Assembly (NCBI GenBank): GCA_017643495.1
Contig: JAEPNK010000002.1
Coordinates: 1,054,001 to 1,118,000 of the forward strand
Origin: Rhizobiaceae bacterium
GTDB taxonomy: Bacteria; Pseudomonadota; Alphaproteobacteria; Rhizobiales; Rhizobiaceae
Direction: 5' to 3'
Length of the DNA stretch: 64,000 nucleotides
Shown in pieces: positions 30,416 to 40,783 of the stretch. The translations under genes and the position numbers were made by a program. Numbering within the stretch: position 1 is the first letter of the stretch; each line of letters begins with the position of its first letter. The notes under the pieces were generated by a model, which had not been told where the DNA came from, did no database searches, and saw only the letters and a list, made by a program, of their open reading frames with translations.

Positions 30416-30802
30416 ATGCCTTGTCCTTGCGGCTCTATCTCGCCTTATGAAACCTGTTGTGAACCGTTTCACAAGGGCAAGTCATTCCCGGCGACTGCTG
30501 AACAATTGATGCGGTCGCGCTACAGTGCGTTTGTCAAGCAGGAAGTCGACTATCTGCGCGAGACGCTCTGGCCCCCGAACCAGAAACATTTTGACGAGAT
30601 CGCCCATCGTTCACGCGCCGAGAACAGCTTGTGGCTCGGACTGTCAATCTACGACATCGGCGGTGGATCGGAGCAGGACAGCAGGGGCACGGTTTTGTTC
30701 AATGCCCGCTCAATGGCCAATGGAAAGCTTCAGGAACAGGTGGAAAACAGTCTTTTCCGCAAACGTGACGGCCGTTGGTATTATGTCAAGGCGGTTGGCT
30801 GA
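30416..30802 (+). CDS. YchJ-family SEC-C motif protein
   Basis: A 128-residue protein with the SEC-C zinc motif CPCGSISPYETCC at the N-terminus, then MRSRYSAFV and a C-terminal DGRWYYVKA, the YchJ/UPF0225 pattern. It lies 20 bp after pth and 79 bp before ychF, in the same direction. The biochemical role is unknown. Confidence 0.88.
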   Translation: MPCPCGSISPYETCCEPFHKGKSFPATAEQLMRSRYSAFVKQEVDYLRETLWPPNQKHFDEIAHRSRAENSLWLGLSIYDIGGGSEQDSRGTVLFNARSMANGKLQEQVENSLFRKRDGRWYYVKAVG

Positions 30803-30881
30803 ACGCCAACCCTTGCCCTGACCGTTCGCATGCACTAAAGCATGGCAAAATATCTCTCCACCCATCTGAAGGACCCGTTTT

Positions 30882-31985
30882 ATGGGATTTAAATGCGGTA
30901 TTGTCGGATTGCCGAATGTAGGCAAATCCACGCTTTTCAACGCACTGACCAAGACAGCCGCCGCACAGGCTGCCAATTATCCGTTCTGCACGATTGAACC
31001 CAATACCGGTGAAGTCGCCGTTCCTGATGACCGGCTGGCAAAGATTGCAGGCATTGCAGGCTCCAAGGAAGTCATCCCAACCCGTATTTCATTTGTCGAC
31101 ATTGCAGGGCTGGTAAAGGGCGCATCGAAAGGCGAAGGGCTGGGCAACCAGTTCCTGGCCAATATTCGTGAAGTCGATGCAATTGTGCACGTATTGCGAT
31201 GCTTCGAAGATGACGACATCACCCATGTTGAAGGCCGTATAAATCCTGTCGAGGATGCAAGCACAATCGAAACCGAGTTGATGCTGGCCGATCTGGAAAG
31301 CCTGGAAAAACGCGTTGACCGCATCCGCAAGCAGGCCAGCGCGAAGGACAAGGAAGCGGTTGCCGTACTCCCTGTCATGGAAGCAGCGATAGAGCTGCTT
31401 CAGGAGGGCAAACCCGCAAGGTTGTTGCTCAAGGACATGGATCAGGAAGCGTTGAAAACACTCCGCGGCCTGAACCTGCTCACGTCAAAACCTGTTCTAT
31501 ATGTCTGCAACGTAAGCGAAGCCGAGGCTGCGGACGGCAACGAACACAGTGCGCAGGTTGAAGAACTGGCGAAGGCAGAAGGCGCGGGCACGGTTGTGAT
31601 CTCGGCAGCGATTGAAGAAGAAATCGCCCAACTGCCTGATGAAGAGCAGCCGGAATATCTGGAAATGAACGGGCTGGAAGCATCCGGACTGGATCGCCTG
31701 ATCGCTGCCGGATACGGGCTTCTGGAATTGATCACCTATTTCACCGCGGGACCGAAGGAAACGCGGGCATGGACAGTCAAACAGGGCTCACGTGCCCCCC
31801 AGGCAGCCGGCGTGATCCACACGGATTTCGAAAAGGGCTTTATTCGCGCACAGACGATTGCTTATGAGGATTATATTGCCCTTGGTGGGGAAACCGCTGC
31901 GAAAGAGGCAGGCAAGTCACGCGACGAAGGCAAGGAGTACATCGTTCAGGACGGTGATATCATGCTGTTCAAGTTCAACGTCTGA
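30882..31985 (+). CDS. ychF: Redox-regulated ATPase/GTPase YchF
   Basis: A 367-residue Obg-family P-loop ATPase. G1 is GLPNVGKST; a FVDIAGLVKGASKGEG G3 region, a coiled-coil middle and a C-terminal TGS-like domain (GAIHTDFEKGFIRAQ-type) ending in GDIMLFKFNV follow. The NxxE specificity motif in YVCNVSEAE is the ATP-preferring form. It binds ribosomes and affects stress responses in other bacteria. Confidence 0.96.
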   Translation: MGFKCGIVGLPNVGKSTLFNALTKTAAAQAANYPFCTIEPNTGEVAVPDDRLAKIAGIAGSKEVIPTRISFVDIAGLVKGASKGEGLGNQFLANIREVDAIVHVLRCFEDDDITHVEGRINPVEDASTIETELMLADLESLEKRVDRIRKQASAKDKEAVAVLPVMEAAIELLQEGKPARLLLKDMDQEALKTLRGLNLLTSKPVLYVCNVSEAEAADGNEHSAQVEELAKAEGAGTVVISAAIEEEIAQLPDEEQPEYLEMNGLEASGLDRLIAAGYGLLELITYFTAGPKETRAWTVKQGSRAPQAAGVIHTDFEKGFIRAQTIAYEDYIALGGETAAKEAGKSRDEGKEYIVQDGDIMLFKFNV

Positions 31986-32020
31986 ACCCGAATAGGCTGC
32001 TTCCTGCAAAGTTGAATGCC

Positions 32021-32725
32021 CTAGGGCACTTGCTCATCAAGCAGCACTTTCCTTGCCTGTGAAAAATACTGGCGGCGGACCAGCACCACCAGCACAAACA
32101 CTGTTGTCGCGACCAGCATGTAAGGCCCGATAAACCAGCCAAGATACCCAAGGGCAAAAAATATCCCGCGCAAACCTGCTGTGAAATGACGTGAGGCAAT
32201 AATATTGACCTCGGCTGCGACAAGCGCCTGTTTGCGCCGCTCTGCCTGCTCGGCGTCACTGGGTTGGCGAACTGAACCGATCAGGATCGCACAATAGTTG
32301 AACAGCCTTGCCGACCAGGCAAACTTGAAAAACGAATAAATGAAGATCAGGGCTAGCCCCAGCACCTTCATTTCAAAAACACTGCGCGAAAGGGGCTCTT
32401 CGATTGAAAGATCCCGGTAAATATCAAGCGCCACATCCGCTGAATTGATCAGGGCAAAACACCCTCCAATGGCAAAGATGCAGGTCGAGGCAAAGAACAC
32501 CGTACCATTCTGGAGGCCTGCTATGATCGATGTATCGACAATTCGCAGTTCACGGTCGGCAAGAACAAGCATCCATTCCCGCCGCTTCCGCGCCATCAAG
32601 CCTGAAAGAGAATTGAAACGGAATCGAGTGTGATCGTTGACGATCTCGAACATTACCCAGATCGCAATGCACAGGCAAAGGGCAACCTGGTCGATTAACG
32701 GTATGTCATTGAGTAGCTGGCGCAT
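32021..32725 (-). CDS. DUF599 membrane protein
   Basis: A 234-residue protein with about four membrane helices (residues 12-32, 70-92, 115-135 and 190-215). It has conserved DUF599 phrases: ADRELRIVDTSIIAGLQNGTVFFAST, KFAWSARLFNY and AEVNIIASRHFTAGLRG. The gene is convergent with ychF. The function of this family is not established. Confidence 0.85.
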   Translation of the reverse strand: MRQLLNDIPLIDQVALCLCIAIWVMFEIVNDHTRFRFNSLSGLMARKRREWMLVLADRELRIVDTSIIAGLQNGTVFFASTCIFAIGGCFALINSADVALDIYRDLSIEEPLSRSVFEMKVLGLALIFIYSFFKFAWSARLFNYCAILIGSVRQPSDAEQAERRKQALVAAEVNIIASRHFTAGLRGIFFALGYLGWFIGPYMLVATTVFVLVVLVRRQYFSQARKVLLDEQVP

Positions 32726-32814
32726 GGCGTATCCGGTTTAAATGCAGGATAGAACCGTTCGCCCCCTGTTCCAACAGGGAATTGCTCAAAGATGCTGCTC
32801 CCGCCTGACTGAAT

Positions 32815-33771
32815 TTAACACCGTTTCGGCACAACCTCATACCCTGCCTCTTCCGGCTCATCATCTTCCATCTGCGCAGGAAAACCGTCCGCCAGGATGG
32901 ACAGGCCTGTCGCGTCTTCCAGCCTGCGAATGATGTTCGGCGAAAGTTCACGGGGACCGTAGCGTTCAATTCCGTCATTGAATATGTCCACCATCAGGGG
33001 GGATATTTCCAGGGGAACCGAATATTTCTCGGCAAGAATCTGAAACAGGCCGATATCCTTTTTCACAAGATCCATGGTGAATGAAATGTCTCTTGAGCCA
33101 TTGAGAATGACTTGCCCTTCAGTCTCCGCCACGAATGACGTGCCCGAAGAAATGGCAATCGCCTCATAGGTGGTGGCCAGATCAATTCCGGCGGCTTTCA
33201 TGGTTGTCATTGCTTCACAGACAGTAAGCAGGTTTGCAGTTGCCAGATAATTGGTCATCACCTTCAGGATGGAAGCAGAACCAATCGGGCCGGTGTGAAG
33301 GACACGACGGCCAAGCGTTGTTAACACCGGCATCATCTGGTCAAAGGCCTCCCGCGAACCTCCGGCAAAGATGGAGATATTGCCGGTTGCCGCACGATGG
33401 CACCCTCCCGATACAGGGCACTCTATGGCAGAGGCCCCCTTTTCTTCTACAAGTGCCGCTATCCGCCTGATCTCGTCCGCATCTGTAGTGGACATTTCCG
33501 CCCAGATTTTTCCTGGTGCCAGGCCTGCCAGAATGCCGTCTTCTGCTTCCATTACCCGCGAACATGCTTCCGGACTGGGCAGACAGGTGATTACAAGGTC
33601 ACAATTGACTGCAAGGTCGAGTGGGGATTTGGCTGCCTTCGCTCCCCGTTCCACAAAGTTTGCAACCTTGTTCTGGTCCAGGTCCAGAACCATGAGATCA
33701 TGACCATTGCGCAACAGGCTACCGGCAAGCTTTGCGCCTACATTTCCCAGTCCGACAAACCCTGTTTTCAT
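32815..33771 (-). CDS. NAD(P)-dependent 3-hydroxyisobutyrate dehydrogenase-like oxidoreductase
   Basis: A 318-residue beta-hydroxyacid dehydrogenase. It has GFVGLGNVGAKLA (cofactor site), ECPVSGG (substrate site) and the catalytic Lys in GSASILKVMTNYL near residue 170. A pair of DUF-type extensions is absent. The substrate is unclear: 3-hydroxyisobutyrate, tartronate semialdehyde and related acids are possible. Start taken at the second Met of MHMKT. Confidence 0.88.
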   Translation of the reverse strand: MKTGFVGLGNVGAKLAGSLLRNGHDLMVLDLDQNKVANFVERGAKAAKSPLDLAVNCDLVITCLPSPEACSRVMEAEDGILAGLAPGKIWAEMSTTDADEIRRIAALVEEKGASAIECPVSGGCHRAATGNISIFAGGSREAFDQMMPVLTTLGRRVLHTGPIGSASILKVMTNYLATANLLTVCEAMTTMKAAGIDLATTYEAIAISSGTSFVAETEGQVILNGSRDISFTMDLVKKDIGLFQILAEKYSVPLEISPLMVDIFNDGIERYGPRELSPNIIRRLEDATGLSILADGFPAQMEDDEPEEAGYEVVPKRC

Positions 33772-33852
33772 GTGCATACCCGATCTTGTTCAACGAAAAA
33801 GCTGACCCTATCCCATGAAAAGGAAAAGGTCTGGATGCGACAAGTGGGGTTT

Positions 33853-34398
33853 TTATTTTCCTGTGAACTCAACGAGTGTACGAACCGGAATACCCATGTC
33901 TCTGAGACGTGTACGTCCGCCAAGCTCGGGCAAATCAACCACAAAACAGGCTGCAACAATGGTTGCATCGAGTTGTTCAAGCAGTTTCACTGCGGCCTCT
34001 GCCGTTCCGCCTGTCGCAATCAGGTCATCAACCAGCAGCACACGGTCTCCCGGCTTCACGGCATCCTTGTGGATCTCTATTTCGTCGACACCGTATTCCA
34101 GCTCGTATTCCATGCACAGCGTGTCATGGGGGAGCTTGCCCTTCTTGCGAACCGGTACAAACCCGCAAGACAATTGGTGTGCCATTGCACCGCCGAGTAT
34201 GAAGCCCCGCGCTTCGATACCGGCAACGTAGTCGATGTTTGCTCCACTGTAAGGATGGACCAGTTCATCAACGGAACGACGGAAAGCCGATGCATCTCCC
34301 AGGAGGGTCGTGATGTCGCGAAAGATGATACCTTCTTCCGGATGATCGGGGATCGCACGAATTGAATTCTCAAGTTGAGCCCTGAGCGAATATTCCAT
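33853..34398 (-). CDS. apt: Adenine phosphoribosyltransferase
   Basis: A 181-residue purine salvage enzyme making AMP from adenine and PRPP. It has [24 protein letters not shown] and the PRPP motif [20 protein letters not shown] precedes the ATG. It lies about 80 bp downstream of a dehydrogenase gene start, on the same strand. Confidence 0.96.
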   Translation of the reverse strand: MEYSLRAQLENSIRAIPDHPEEGIIFRDITTLLGDASAFRRSVDELVHPYSGANIDYVAGIEARGFILGGAMAHQLSCGFVPVRKKGKLPHDTLCMEYELEYGVDEIEIHKDAVKPGDRVLLVDDLIATGGTAEAAVKLLEQLDATIVAACFVVDLPELGGRTRLRDMGIPVRTLVEFTGK

Positions 34399-34529
34399 AA
34401 AACTTCAGTCTCCGTTACGTGCAAAAGCAGAGGCTTGACAGATATCATGTGCAAAACCGCACATCCCGGTCACCCCCGGTTTCATAGCGTTTTAGGGTTC
34501 CAAAAACAAACAATACATTGGAGAAATTC

Positions 34530-35078
34530 ATGCACAGGTTGAAAGGGTCTGCAGCGTTGCTGATCGTGGCCACATTGCTGGTCGGCTGCTCCCAGACGGC
34601 TGAGAAAATCGAGAACGCGGCAAACCGCTCAACCACAAGCTGGGCCATGGGAAAGCCCTATTCAAGGGTTGCTGCCCTGGGTAACCAGCCCCTCGACAGC
34701 CTCTCAACAAGCCAGACCGGTTACGGCCAGTTGATAGGCACTTCAACCTATGCAGACGGCACCAGGCTTTATCGTCATATTGCACCGGCCGCACAAGCAG
34801 AGACCAGTTCCGATTTCGGTGGAATTGTTGCTTCAAACAAGACCGTGACAAACTACCGCCTCTCCTATTTCAAGGTTGGGCAAGACGGTCTGGTCAAGGA
34901 CTGGGCAACAGGCAGTGTGCCCGGCACTTTCAGCAAGTGCATTTCGTATATCGGTGGTATTTTCCGGAAGTGCCAAGACCAGGCACGTGTTCAACAAACT
35001 CTGGCCTCCTACGATGCACAGGTAAGGACAAGCTCGGGAACCGGCATAGACGCCTGGGGATCACCGGTCGGCTTTTAG
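34530..35078 (+). CDS. Hypothetical lipoprotein
   Basis: A 182-residue protein with lipobox LVGC near residues 16-19. The mature part has no recognised domain. It has two Cys (SKCISY and RKCQD) near the C-terminus that could pair. The ATG at 34530 is chosen for its upstream GGAG. A strong terminator follows. It may be exported through Lgt/Lsp to the inner or outer membrane. Confidence 0.72.
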   Translation: MHRLKGSAALLIVATLLVGCSQTAEKIENAANRSTTSWAMGKPYSRVAALGNQPLDSLSTSQTGYGQLIGTSTYADGTRLYRHIAPAAQAETSSDFGGIVASNKTVTNYRLSYFKVGQDGLVKDWATGSVPGTFSKCISYIGGIFRKCQDQARVQQTLASYDAQVRTSSGTGIDAWGSPVGF

Positions 35079-35101
35079 GCAGAAATCGACAACTGAAACA
35101 A

Positions 35102-35129
35102 AAAAGCCCGGCAAACAAGCCGGGCTTTT
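35102..35129. terminator. Bidirectional rho-independent terminator
   Basis: AAAAGCCCGGC / GCCGGGCTTTT with loop AAACAA lies between the convergent lipoprotein gene and the petC end. Confidence 0.92.
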
Positions 35130-35151
35130 CAATTTGAATGCAATCAGAAAC

Positions 35152-35997
35152 TTATTTTTTCAGGCTCTGAAATACCTTTTTCTTGGTCAGATAAAGCAGG
35201 ACCGAGAAAATGAGCAGGAAGATCATTACACGGAAACCGAGCGACTTGCGTTCATCAAGTGATGGTTCCGCTGCCCACATCATGAAGGCCGATACGTCTT
35301 TGGAATACTGGTCAAGGGTTTCCGGCGAACCGTCATCATAACTGACAATGCCATCACTCAGCGGACTTGCCATGGCAAGTGCGGGACCGGCGATGAAATA
35401 CGGATTGTAATGGGTTCCTTCAGGAATCTCCCTGCCTTCCGGAGCTTCTTCGTAACCGGTCAGCAATGAGTAGATGTAGTCAGGACCGTTTTCCGCATAC
35501 ATTGTGAAAATGTCGAACACGAAGTTCGGGAAACCGCGCTCTGGCGCACGCGCCTTTGCGAGCAATGAGAAGTCAGGCGGCACCGCACCGTTATTGGCGA
35601 CAGCAGCCTCCTGCGAGTTGGCATAAGGCCCGGGTATCTTGTCAGCAGGGACAGCCGTGCGGTCAAACATCTCGCCATCGCTGTTCGGTCCGTCTTCAAC
35701 TTCGAACTCGGCAGCAATCGCCTTTACCTGGGCCTCACTGAAGCCCAACTCACCCAAATTGCGAAATGCAACAAGGTCGATGGAATGACAGGCCGCACAG
35801 ACTTCTGCATAAACCTTGTAACCGCGCTGCAACTGGCCAAGATCCCATGTACCCATGGGGCCGGAGAAGCTCCAGTCCACATGCTTGGGTTCCTTGATCG
35901 GATAATGCTCCGCACCCGCGGCAAACGCAGAACCGGTTCCCATGGTCAGCAGGGCTGCCAACGCAAGTCCGGCAATTCTCGGGAATTGAAGTTTCAT
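35152..35997 (-). CDS. petC: Cytochrome c1 of the bc1 complex
   Basis: A 281-residue protein with a signal peptide (1-26). The haem c motif CAACH is at residues 67-71. The axial Met lies in the GPALAMASPLSDG segment. A C-terminal membrane anchor (VMIFLLIFSVLLYL) is present. It transfers electrons from the Rieske protein to cytochrome c. It is last in petABC, 19 bp after petB. The upstream extension without a ribosome site is rejected. Confidence 0.96.
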   Translation of the reverse strand: MKLQFPRIAGLALAALLTMGTGSAFAAGAEHYPIKEPKHVDWSFSGPMGTWDLGQLQRGYKVYAEVCAACHSIDLVAFRNLGELGFSEAQVKAIAAEFEVEDGPNSDGEMFDRTAVPADKIPGPYANSQEAAVANNGAVPPDFSLLAKARAPERGFPNFVFDIFTMYAENGPDYIYSLLTGYEEAPEGREIPEGTHYNPYFIAGPALAMASPLSDGIVSYDDGSPETLDQYSKDVSAFMMWAAEPSLDERKSLGFRVMIFLLIFSVLLYLTKKKVFQSLKK

Positions 35998-36016
35998 GAT
36001 TGTTTGTCTCCGGGCT

Positions 36017-37333
36017 TTATTCGGCAGGCTGCGGTGAGGAAGCACGGCCACGACCGGCCTTCGCTGGTTCGTCAAGAACCGCATCCGCGATGCTTGGTGG
36101 CAGTTCGTCCGGTTTCTCGATTCTGCCGAGTATCGGAAGAATGATCAGGAAGTGCGCAAAATAGTATGCTGTGAAGAACTGCGACAGGATTGTGTAAATG
36201 CCTTCTGCAGGGCGTGATCCCAGATAGCCAAGGGCCACACACGCAATTGCGAACAGGATGAAGCAGATCTTGAACATTGGACGATAGTTGCCTGAACGCA
36301 CCTTTGATGTGTCCAGCCATGGCAGGAAGAACATCACCGCGATTGAGGCAAACATTGCAATGACACCGCCAAGCTTTGAGTCGATCAGCACAATGTCGGT
36401 GAACGGAATACCGATATTGAACGTTATCGCGCGCAGGATTGCGTAGAACGGCAGGAAGTACCATTCAGGAACAATGTGGGCAGGTGTTTTCAGCGGATCA
36501 GCCGGAATGTAGTTGTCCGGGTGACCGAGGAAGTCCGGCAGATAGAACACAAACCAGCCGAAGAACAGCAGGAAGATGACAATCGCCAGTGCATCCTTGA
36601 TGGTTGCGAAAGGTGTAAAGGGCACCGTTTCCTTGCGCATGTTCTTGACTTCAACACCCGTCGGATTGGTCTGGCCTGTCACATGTAGTGCCCAAACATG
36701 CAGGATCACCACACCGGCAATCATGAACGGCAACAGGTAATGCAGTGAGAAGAAGCGGTTCAGTGTGGCATTGTCGACTGCAAAGCCGCCAAGAAGCCAT
36801 TGCTGGATACCTTCACCAATCAGCGGAATTGCCGAGAAGAAGCCGGTAATCACGGTCGCGCCCCAGAAGCTCATCTGTCCCCAGGGAAGGACATAGCCCA
36901 TGAAAGCGGTTGCCATCATCAGCAGGAAGATGAGGACGCCCAGGATCCAAAGCACTTCGCGAGGCTCCTTGTACGAGCCATAATACATGCCGCGGAACAT
37001 GTGGATATAGACGGCAATGAAGAACATTGAGGCACCATTTGCATGTATGCCCCGGATCAGCCAGCCGTAATTAACGTCACGCTCGATATGTTCGACACTC
37101 TGGAAAGCAAGCTCCGTGGAAGCTGCGTAGTGCATTGCAAGTGTCACACCGGTCAGGATCATGACAACCAGCATGACCATCAGGATGGCACCAAAAGTGT
37201 ACCAGCTGTTCAGGTTGCGGGGCACCGGATAGGCAATGAAACTGTCATAGACCATCCGCGGCAAGGGAAGGCGGGAATCAAGCCACTTGGAAAAACCGTT
37301 GCCTGGAACGTATTCTGAATGTCCACCACTCAT
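36017..37333 (-). CDS. petB: Cytochrome b of the bc1 complex
   Basis: A 438-residue eight-helix protein. It has the haem-binding His pairs ([17 protein letters not shown] and a later [11 protein letters not shown]), the [14 protein letters not shown] (PEWY) quinol-site loop and LPWGQMSFW. At the C-terminus a Pro/Ala/Arg tail extends the family core. GGAGAATAATC precedes the ATG. It is co-transcribed with petA and petC. Confidence 0.97.
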   Translation of the reverse strand: MSGGHSEYVPGNGFSKWLDSRLPLPRMVYDSFIAYPVPRNLNSWYTFGAILMVMLVVMILTGVTLAMHYAASTELAFQSVEHIERDVNYGWLIRGIHANGASMFFIAVYIHMFRGMYYGSYKEPREVLWILGVLIFLLMMATAFMGYVLPWGQMSFWGATVITGFFSAIPLIGEGIQQWLLGGFAVDNATLNRFFSLHYLLPFMIAGVVILHVWALHVTGQTNPTGVEVKNMRKETVPFTPFATIKDALAIVIFLLFFGWFVFYLPDFLGHPDNYIPADPLKTPAHIVPEWYFLPFYAILRAITFNIGIPFTDIVLIDSKLGGVIAMFASIAVMFFLPWLDTSKVRSGNYRPMFKICFILFAIACVALGYLGSRPAEGIYTILSQFFTAYYFAHFLIILPILGRIEKPDELPPSIADAVLDEPAKAGRGRASSPQPAE

Positions 37334-37350
37334 GATTATTCTCCTCTACC

Positions 37351-37920
37351 TTAACCGATTTTGATGGTGTCGTCAGAGACGAACTCATATGGCGGAATCA
37401 ACAGGTTCAGGGGAGCCGGACCTTTGCGGATACGGCCCGCCGTATCGTAGTGCGAACCGTGACAGGGACAGAACCAGCCGTTGAAATCACCGGCAAGCCC
37501 GACAGGCACACACCCCAGATGCGTACATGAACCGATCATCACGATCCAGTTCTCCTTGCCCTCTCCGGCAGAACGGTTGAGATCCGTGGCAGGAATTCCC
37601 TCGTCATCAGCGACACGTGCAACCGGATCCTTCAGATCGGAAAGCTCAACAGAATTGGCTTCCTCGACTTCCTTGTCCGTACGGTTACGAATGAAGATCG
37701 GCTTGCCGCGCCATTTTACGGTGATGGCCTGACCAGGCTCGATCGCCGAAACATCAACCTCGATTGAGGCAAGGGCAAGGGTTGAAGCATCCGGTGACAT
37801 CTGGCGGATCAATGGCCAGGCAACAGCGCCTGCACCAATGGCGCCCATTGCACCTGTTGCTATGTAAAGAAAATCCCGGCGGGTAGGTTCCGGTGATCCA
37901 GCTTTCGTTTTCGCAGCCAC
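37351..37920 (-). CDS. petA: Rieske iron-sulfur protein of the bc1 complex
   Basis: 189 residues are assigned from a GTG with AAAGGA 8 nt upstream; a longer frame to 37977 has no start support. A twin-arginine segment ([11 protein letters not shown]) precedes the single TM. The cluster ligands are in CTHLGC and CPCHGSH near the C-terminus. It is the first gene of the bc1 operon. Confidence 0.94.
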   Translation of the reverse strand: MAAKTKAGSPEPTRRDFLYIATGAMGAIGAGAVAWPLIRQMSPDASTLALASIEVDVSAIEPGQAITVKWRGKPIFIRNRTDKEVEEANSVELSDLKDPVARVADDEGIPATDLNRSAGEGKENWIVMIGSCTHLGCVPVGLAGDFNGWFCPCHGSHYDTAGRIRKGPAPLNLLIPPYEFVSDDTIKIG

Positions 37921-38184
37921 GGATGGTATCCTTTCGATTTCAGCAAGTTCGGCACGGCGCAGAATAACACAGAACAAAACACGCGCACGAACCCCCAGTG
38001 AAGCCGTGTTTTGGCGGTTTTATTATCCAATAATCCGGGTGTCTACCCTTGAATGGGCCTTATGGCAGTTTGTCGCGGAAAATTTGTGCGAAAATCCCCT
38101 TCTGCTTCCCTTCTCAATTCATGCACAAACAAACACTGAACAGCATTCTTGAGTTTCTATGGCCAACGGCGTATCGCTTCGCTC

Positions 38185-40011
38185 ATGGCAACACCAATCC
38201 TGTTTCTCAACGATATTTATCTCAATTTCGGCGGCACACCGCTTCTTGAAGGGGCTGACCTCATGGTTCATCCGGAAGACCGGCTTTGCCTGGTCGGCCG
38301 CAATGGATCGGGAAAATCAACTTTGATGAAGATCGCAGCCGGCCTGATCGAACCGGACAAGGGCGAGCGCTTTGTTCAACCGGGAACCACGCTCCACTAT
38401 CTTCCCCAGGAACCGGACCTTGCCGGATATTCCTCAATCGAGGCATACGTCCTTTCTGCCCTCGGCCCTCAGGGCGATCCGCACACTGCCCGCCTTCTGA
38501 TTGAGGAACTGGGACTATCTCCCGGGCAATCAACGGACAGCCTTTCAGGCGGGGAAGCCCGGCGGGCCGCCCTTGCCCGCGCAATCGCACCCGATCCTGA
38601 CATTCTGTTTCTGGATGAACCGACCAACCATCTGGACCTGCCCGTAATTGAGTGGCTGGAACAGAAATTGCGCAATATCCGGTCCGCACTGGTCCTGATC
38701 AGCCATGACCGCCGTTTTCTGGAAACACTGTCGAAACAAACCGTGTGGATGGACCGAGGGCAGTCACGCACACTGGATTCCGGTTTTGCCGAATTCGAGG
38801 ACTGGCGTGATGACCTGCTTGAACAGGAAGAAAACGACCGTCACAAGCTTTCCCGCAAGATTGTCCGCGAAGAACACTGGATAACCCACGGCGTTTCCGG
38901 GCGGCGCAAACGCAACATGCGGCGGGTGCGGGAACTTGCTGACCTGCGGGCAGAAAAAGCCGGGGAAAGAAAAGTCGCCGGTGGCGTCAACCTGACACTT
39001 GCTGAGGGCGAATCGTCAGGAAAGCTAGTCGCGAAGCTGTTTTCCGTCTCAAAATCCTATGGCGAGCGGACAGTTGTCCGTGATTTGTCCACTACCATCT
39101 CCCGGGGCGACAGGATCGGCCTTGTTGGCCCCAACGGTTCGGGAAAGACGACACTGGTCAAACTGATTACCGGTGCACTTGAACCCGATAGCGGAAAGGT
39201 AAAACTCGGCGTCAATCTCGAAACTCTTGTCATAGACCAGAAACGCGAGATGCTTGATCCGGAGTGGACCCTCAAGGATGCATTGACGGACGGCACAGGC
39301 GATACGGTCGTGATCGGTGAGGAATCAAAATATGTCTATTCCTACATGAAAGACTTCCTCTTTCTGCCGGAACAGGCACGAACACCTATTCACGCATTAT
39401 CCGGTGGTGAGCGGGGCCGGTTGATGCTGGCAAGGGGGCTTCGCACGCCTTCAAATTTTCTGGTTCTTGATGAACCTACCAATGATCTTGATCTCGAAAC
39501 CCTGGATCTTCTGCAGGAATTTCTTGCCGATTACCCCGGAACGGTCCTGCTGGTCAGCCATGACCGCGATTTCCTGGACCGGGTTTCTACAGCCGTTATT
39601 GCCAGTGACGGAGACGGGATTTGGCGGGAATATGCCGGTGGTTACTCGGACATGCTGGCCCAGAAAAAAAACCACCCTGCCCGCTCGGAAGAGAAACCGT
39701 CGCAAACCCGCCCCAAAAAGAAAAAACCTGCAAAACAGGGAGAACGCAGACAGGAAGAAACGGCAGAGGTGAAACTGACGGTTCCCCAGCAACACCAGTT
39801 GAAACAGTTGCCGAAGGAAATCGAGAGACTGGAGTTTGAAATAGGAAGACTCAAGACCGCCCTGTCAAAACCCGGCTTCTATGAGGAAGATCCGAAAAAG
39901 TTCACTGCCTGGAGCAATGAACTGGCCAAGCGTGAGAAACTGCTTGTCGAAAAGGAAGAAGAGTGGCTGGAACTGGAAGTCCTTGCCGAGGAGCTTGCCG
40001 ACAATTCATGA
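38185..40011 (+). CDS. ABC-F family ATPase (Uup-like)
   Basis: A 608-residue soluble protein with two ATPase domains. Walker A motifs are GRNGSGKST and GPNGSGKTT. Signatures are SLSGGEARR and ALSGGERGR. The inter-domain linker carries a basic, helical arm. A Lys-rich stretch (RPKKKKPAKQG) leads to a C-terminal coiled coil, as in Uup. Such proteins act on ribosomes or DNA rather than in transport. Start at MATPILF. Confidence 0.92.
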   Translation: MATPILFLNDIYLNFGGTPLLEGADLMVHPEDRLCLVGRNGSGKSTLMKIAAGLIEPDKGERFVQPGTTLHYLPQEPDLAGYSSIEAYVLSALGPQGDPHTARLLIEELGLSPGQSTDSLSGGEARRAALARAIAPDPDILFLDEPTNHLDLPVIEWLEQKLRNIRSALVLISHDRRFLETLSKQTVWMDRGQSRTLDSGFAEFEDWRDDLLEQEENDRHKLSRKIVREEHWITHGVSGRRKRNMRRVRELADLRAEKAGERKVAGGVNLTLAEGESSGKLVAKLFSVSKSYGERTVVRDLSTTISRGDRIGLVGPNGSGKTTLVKLITGALEPDSGKVKLGVNLETLVIDQKREMLDPEWTLKDALTDGTGDTVVIGEESKYVYSYMKDFLFLPEQARTPIHALSGGERGRLMLARGLRTPSNFLVLDEPTNDLDLETLDLLQEFLADYPGTVLLVSHDRDFLDRVSTAVIASDGDGIWREYAGGYSDMLAQKKNHPARSEEKPSQTRPKKKKPAKQGERRQEETAEVKLTVPQQHQLKQLPKEIERLEFEIGRLKTALSKPGFYEEDPKKFTAWSNELAKREKLLVEKEEEWLELEVLAEELADNS

Positions 40012-40103
40012 ATACACAACGCCGGCCCCCAATGGGAACGGGGACCGGCCTGATGTACGGGCGAAGCAAGACCGCCTGCGCGGTCAAGGTCAGCCCCCTT
40101 TTA

Positions 40104-40661
40104 TTACTTCGGCACCAGCACATCATTGACGACATGAATGACGCCGTTGGATTGCATCACATCATCCGTTGTGATCCTTGCCGTTCCACCATTTTCATCC
40201 TTGATGAAAATCTGTCCGAAGCGCATGGATGCAACGAGCGTATCACCGCTTGCAGTCTTCATGCTGTAACTGCCGCCGTTTGATGAAATGCGCTCCTTCA
40301 AACCATCAGATGTAATTGTTCCGGGTACCACGTGTGCGGTTAGCACTTTTGTAAGTTGCCCCTTGTTTTCGGGCTTCAGCAATGTATCGACCGTGCCGCG
40401 AGGCAACTTCCGGAATGCCAGGTTGGTTGGCGCAAAGACCGTGAATGGCCCCGGGCTTGCAAGCGTGTTTACAAGACCCGCAGCCTTAACAGCCGCCACC
40501 AGCGTGGTGTGAATGGGGGAGTTAACGGCATTTTCCACGATGTTCTTGTTCTCGAACATCGCTGCACCACCAACCCGCGGATTTGCCAACGAGTAGCTCG
40601 CAGACGCCAACAGCATGGCAGATGCGGCACAAGCAACAATTCTTGAAGTTCGGTTTGTCAT
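40104..40661 (-). CDS. Secreted fasciclin-domain protein, copy 1
   Basis: A 185-residue protein with a signal peptide (about 1-26) and one fasciclin (FAS1) domain, with the conserved pieces GPFTVFAPTNLAF and HVVPG and the terminal GVIHVVNDVLVP. GGAGAACAAAACA supports this ATG. The paralogue upstream shares the block MFENKNIVENAVNS. FAS1 proteins often act in adhesion. Because it neighbours an ECF sigma pair, it may be a target of that regulator. Confidence 0.9.
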   Translation of the reverse strand: MTNRTSRIVACAASAMLLASASYSLANPRVGGAAMFENKNIVENAVNSPIHTTLVAAVKAAGLVNTLASPGPFTVFAPTNLAFRKLPRGTVDTLLKPENKGQLTKVLTAHVVPGTITSDGLKERISSNGGSYSMKTASGDTLVASMRFGQIFIKDENGGTARITTDDVMQSNGVIHVVNDVLVPK

Positions 40662-40783
40662 TGTTTTGTTCTCCATTTGATGACTTGTCCTGTTTTCACA
40701 CAGCCCAAAACCGCTGTGTGCAGGACATTGTTCAGGTATCGGGAAACGACCGGCACCTGCCCGGTGCCGGTCCTTGGTTTTTC

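Noticed and set aside
40015-40055. GC-rich hairpin between the ABC-F and fasciclin genes as a terminator
   Set aside because: The stem has a mismatch (GCCGG-C-CCCC / GGGG-A-CCGGC) and no T run follows on either strand.
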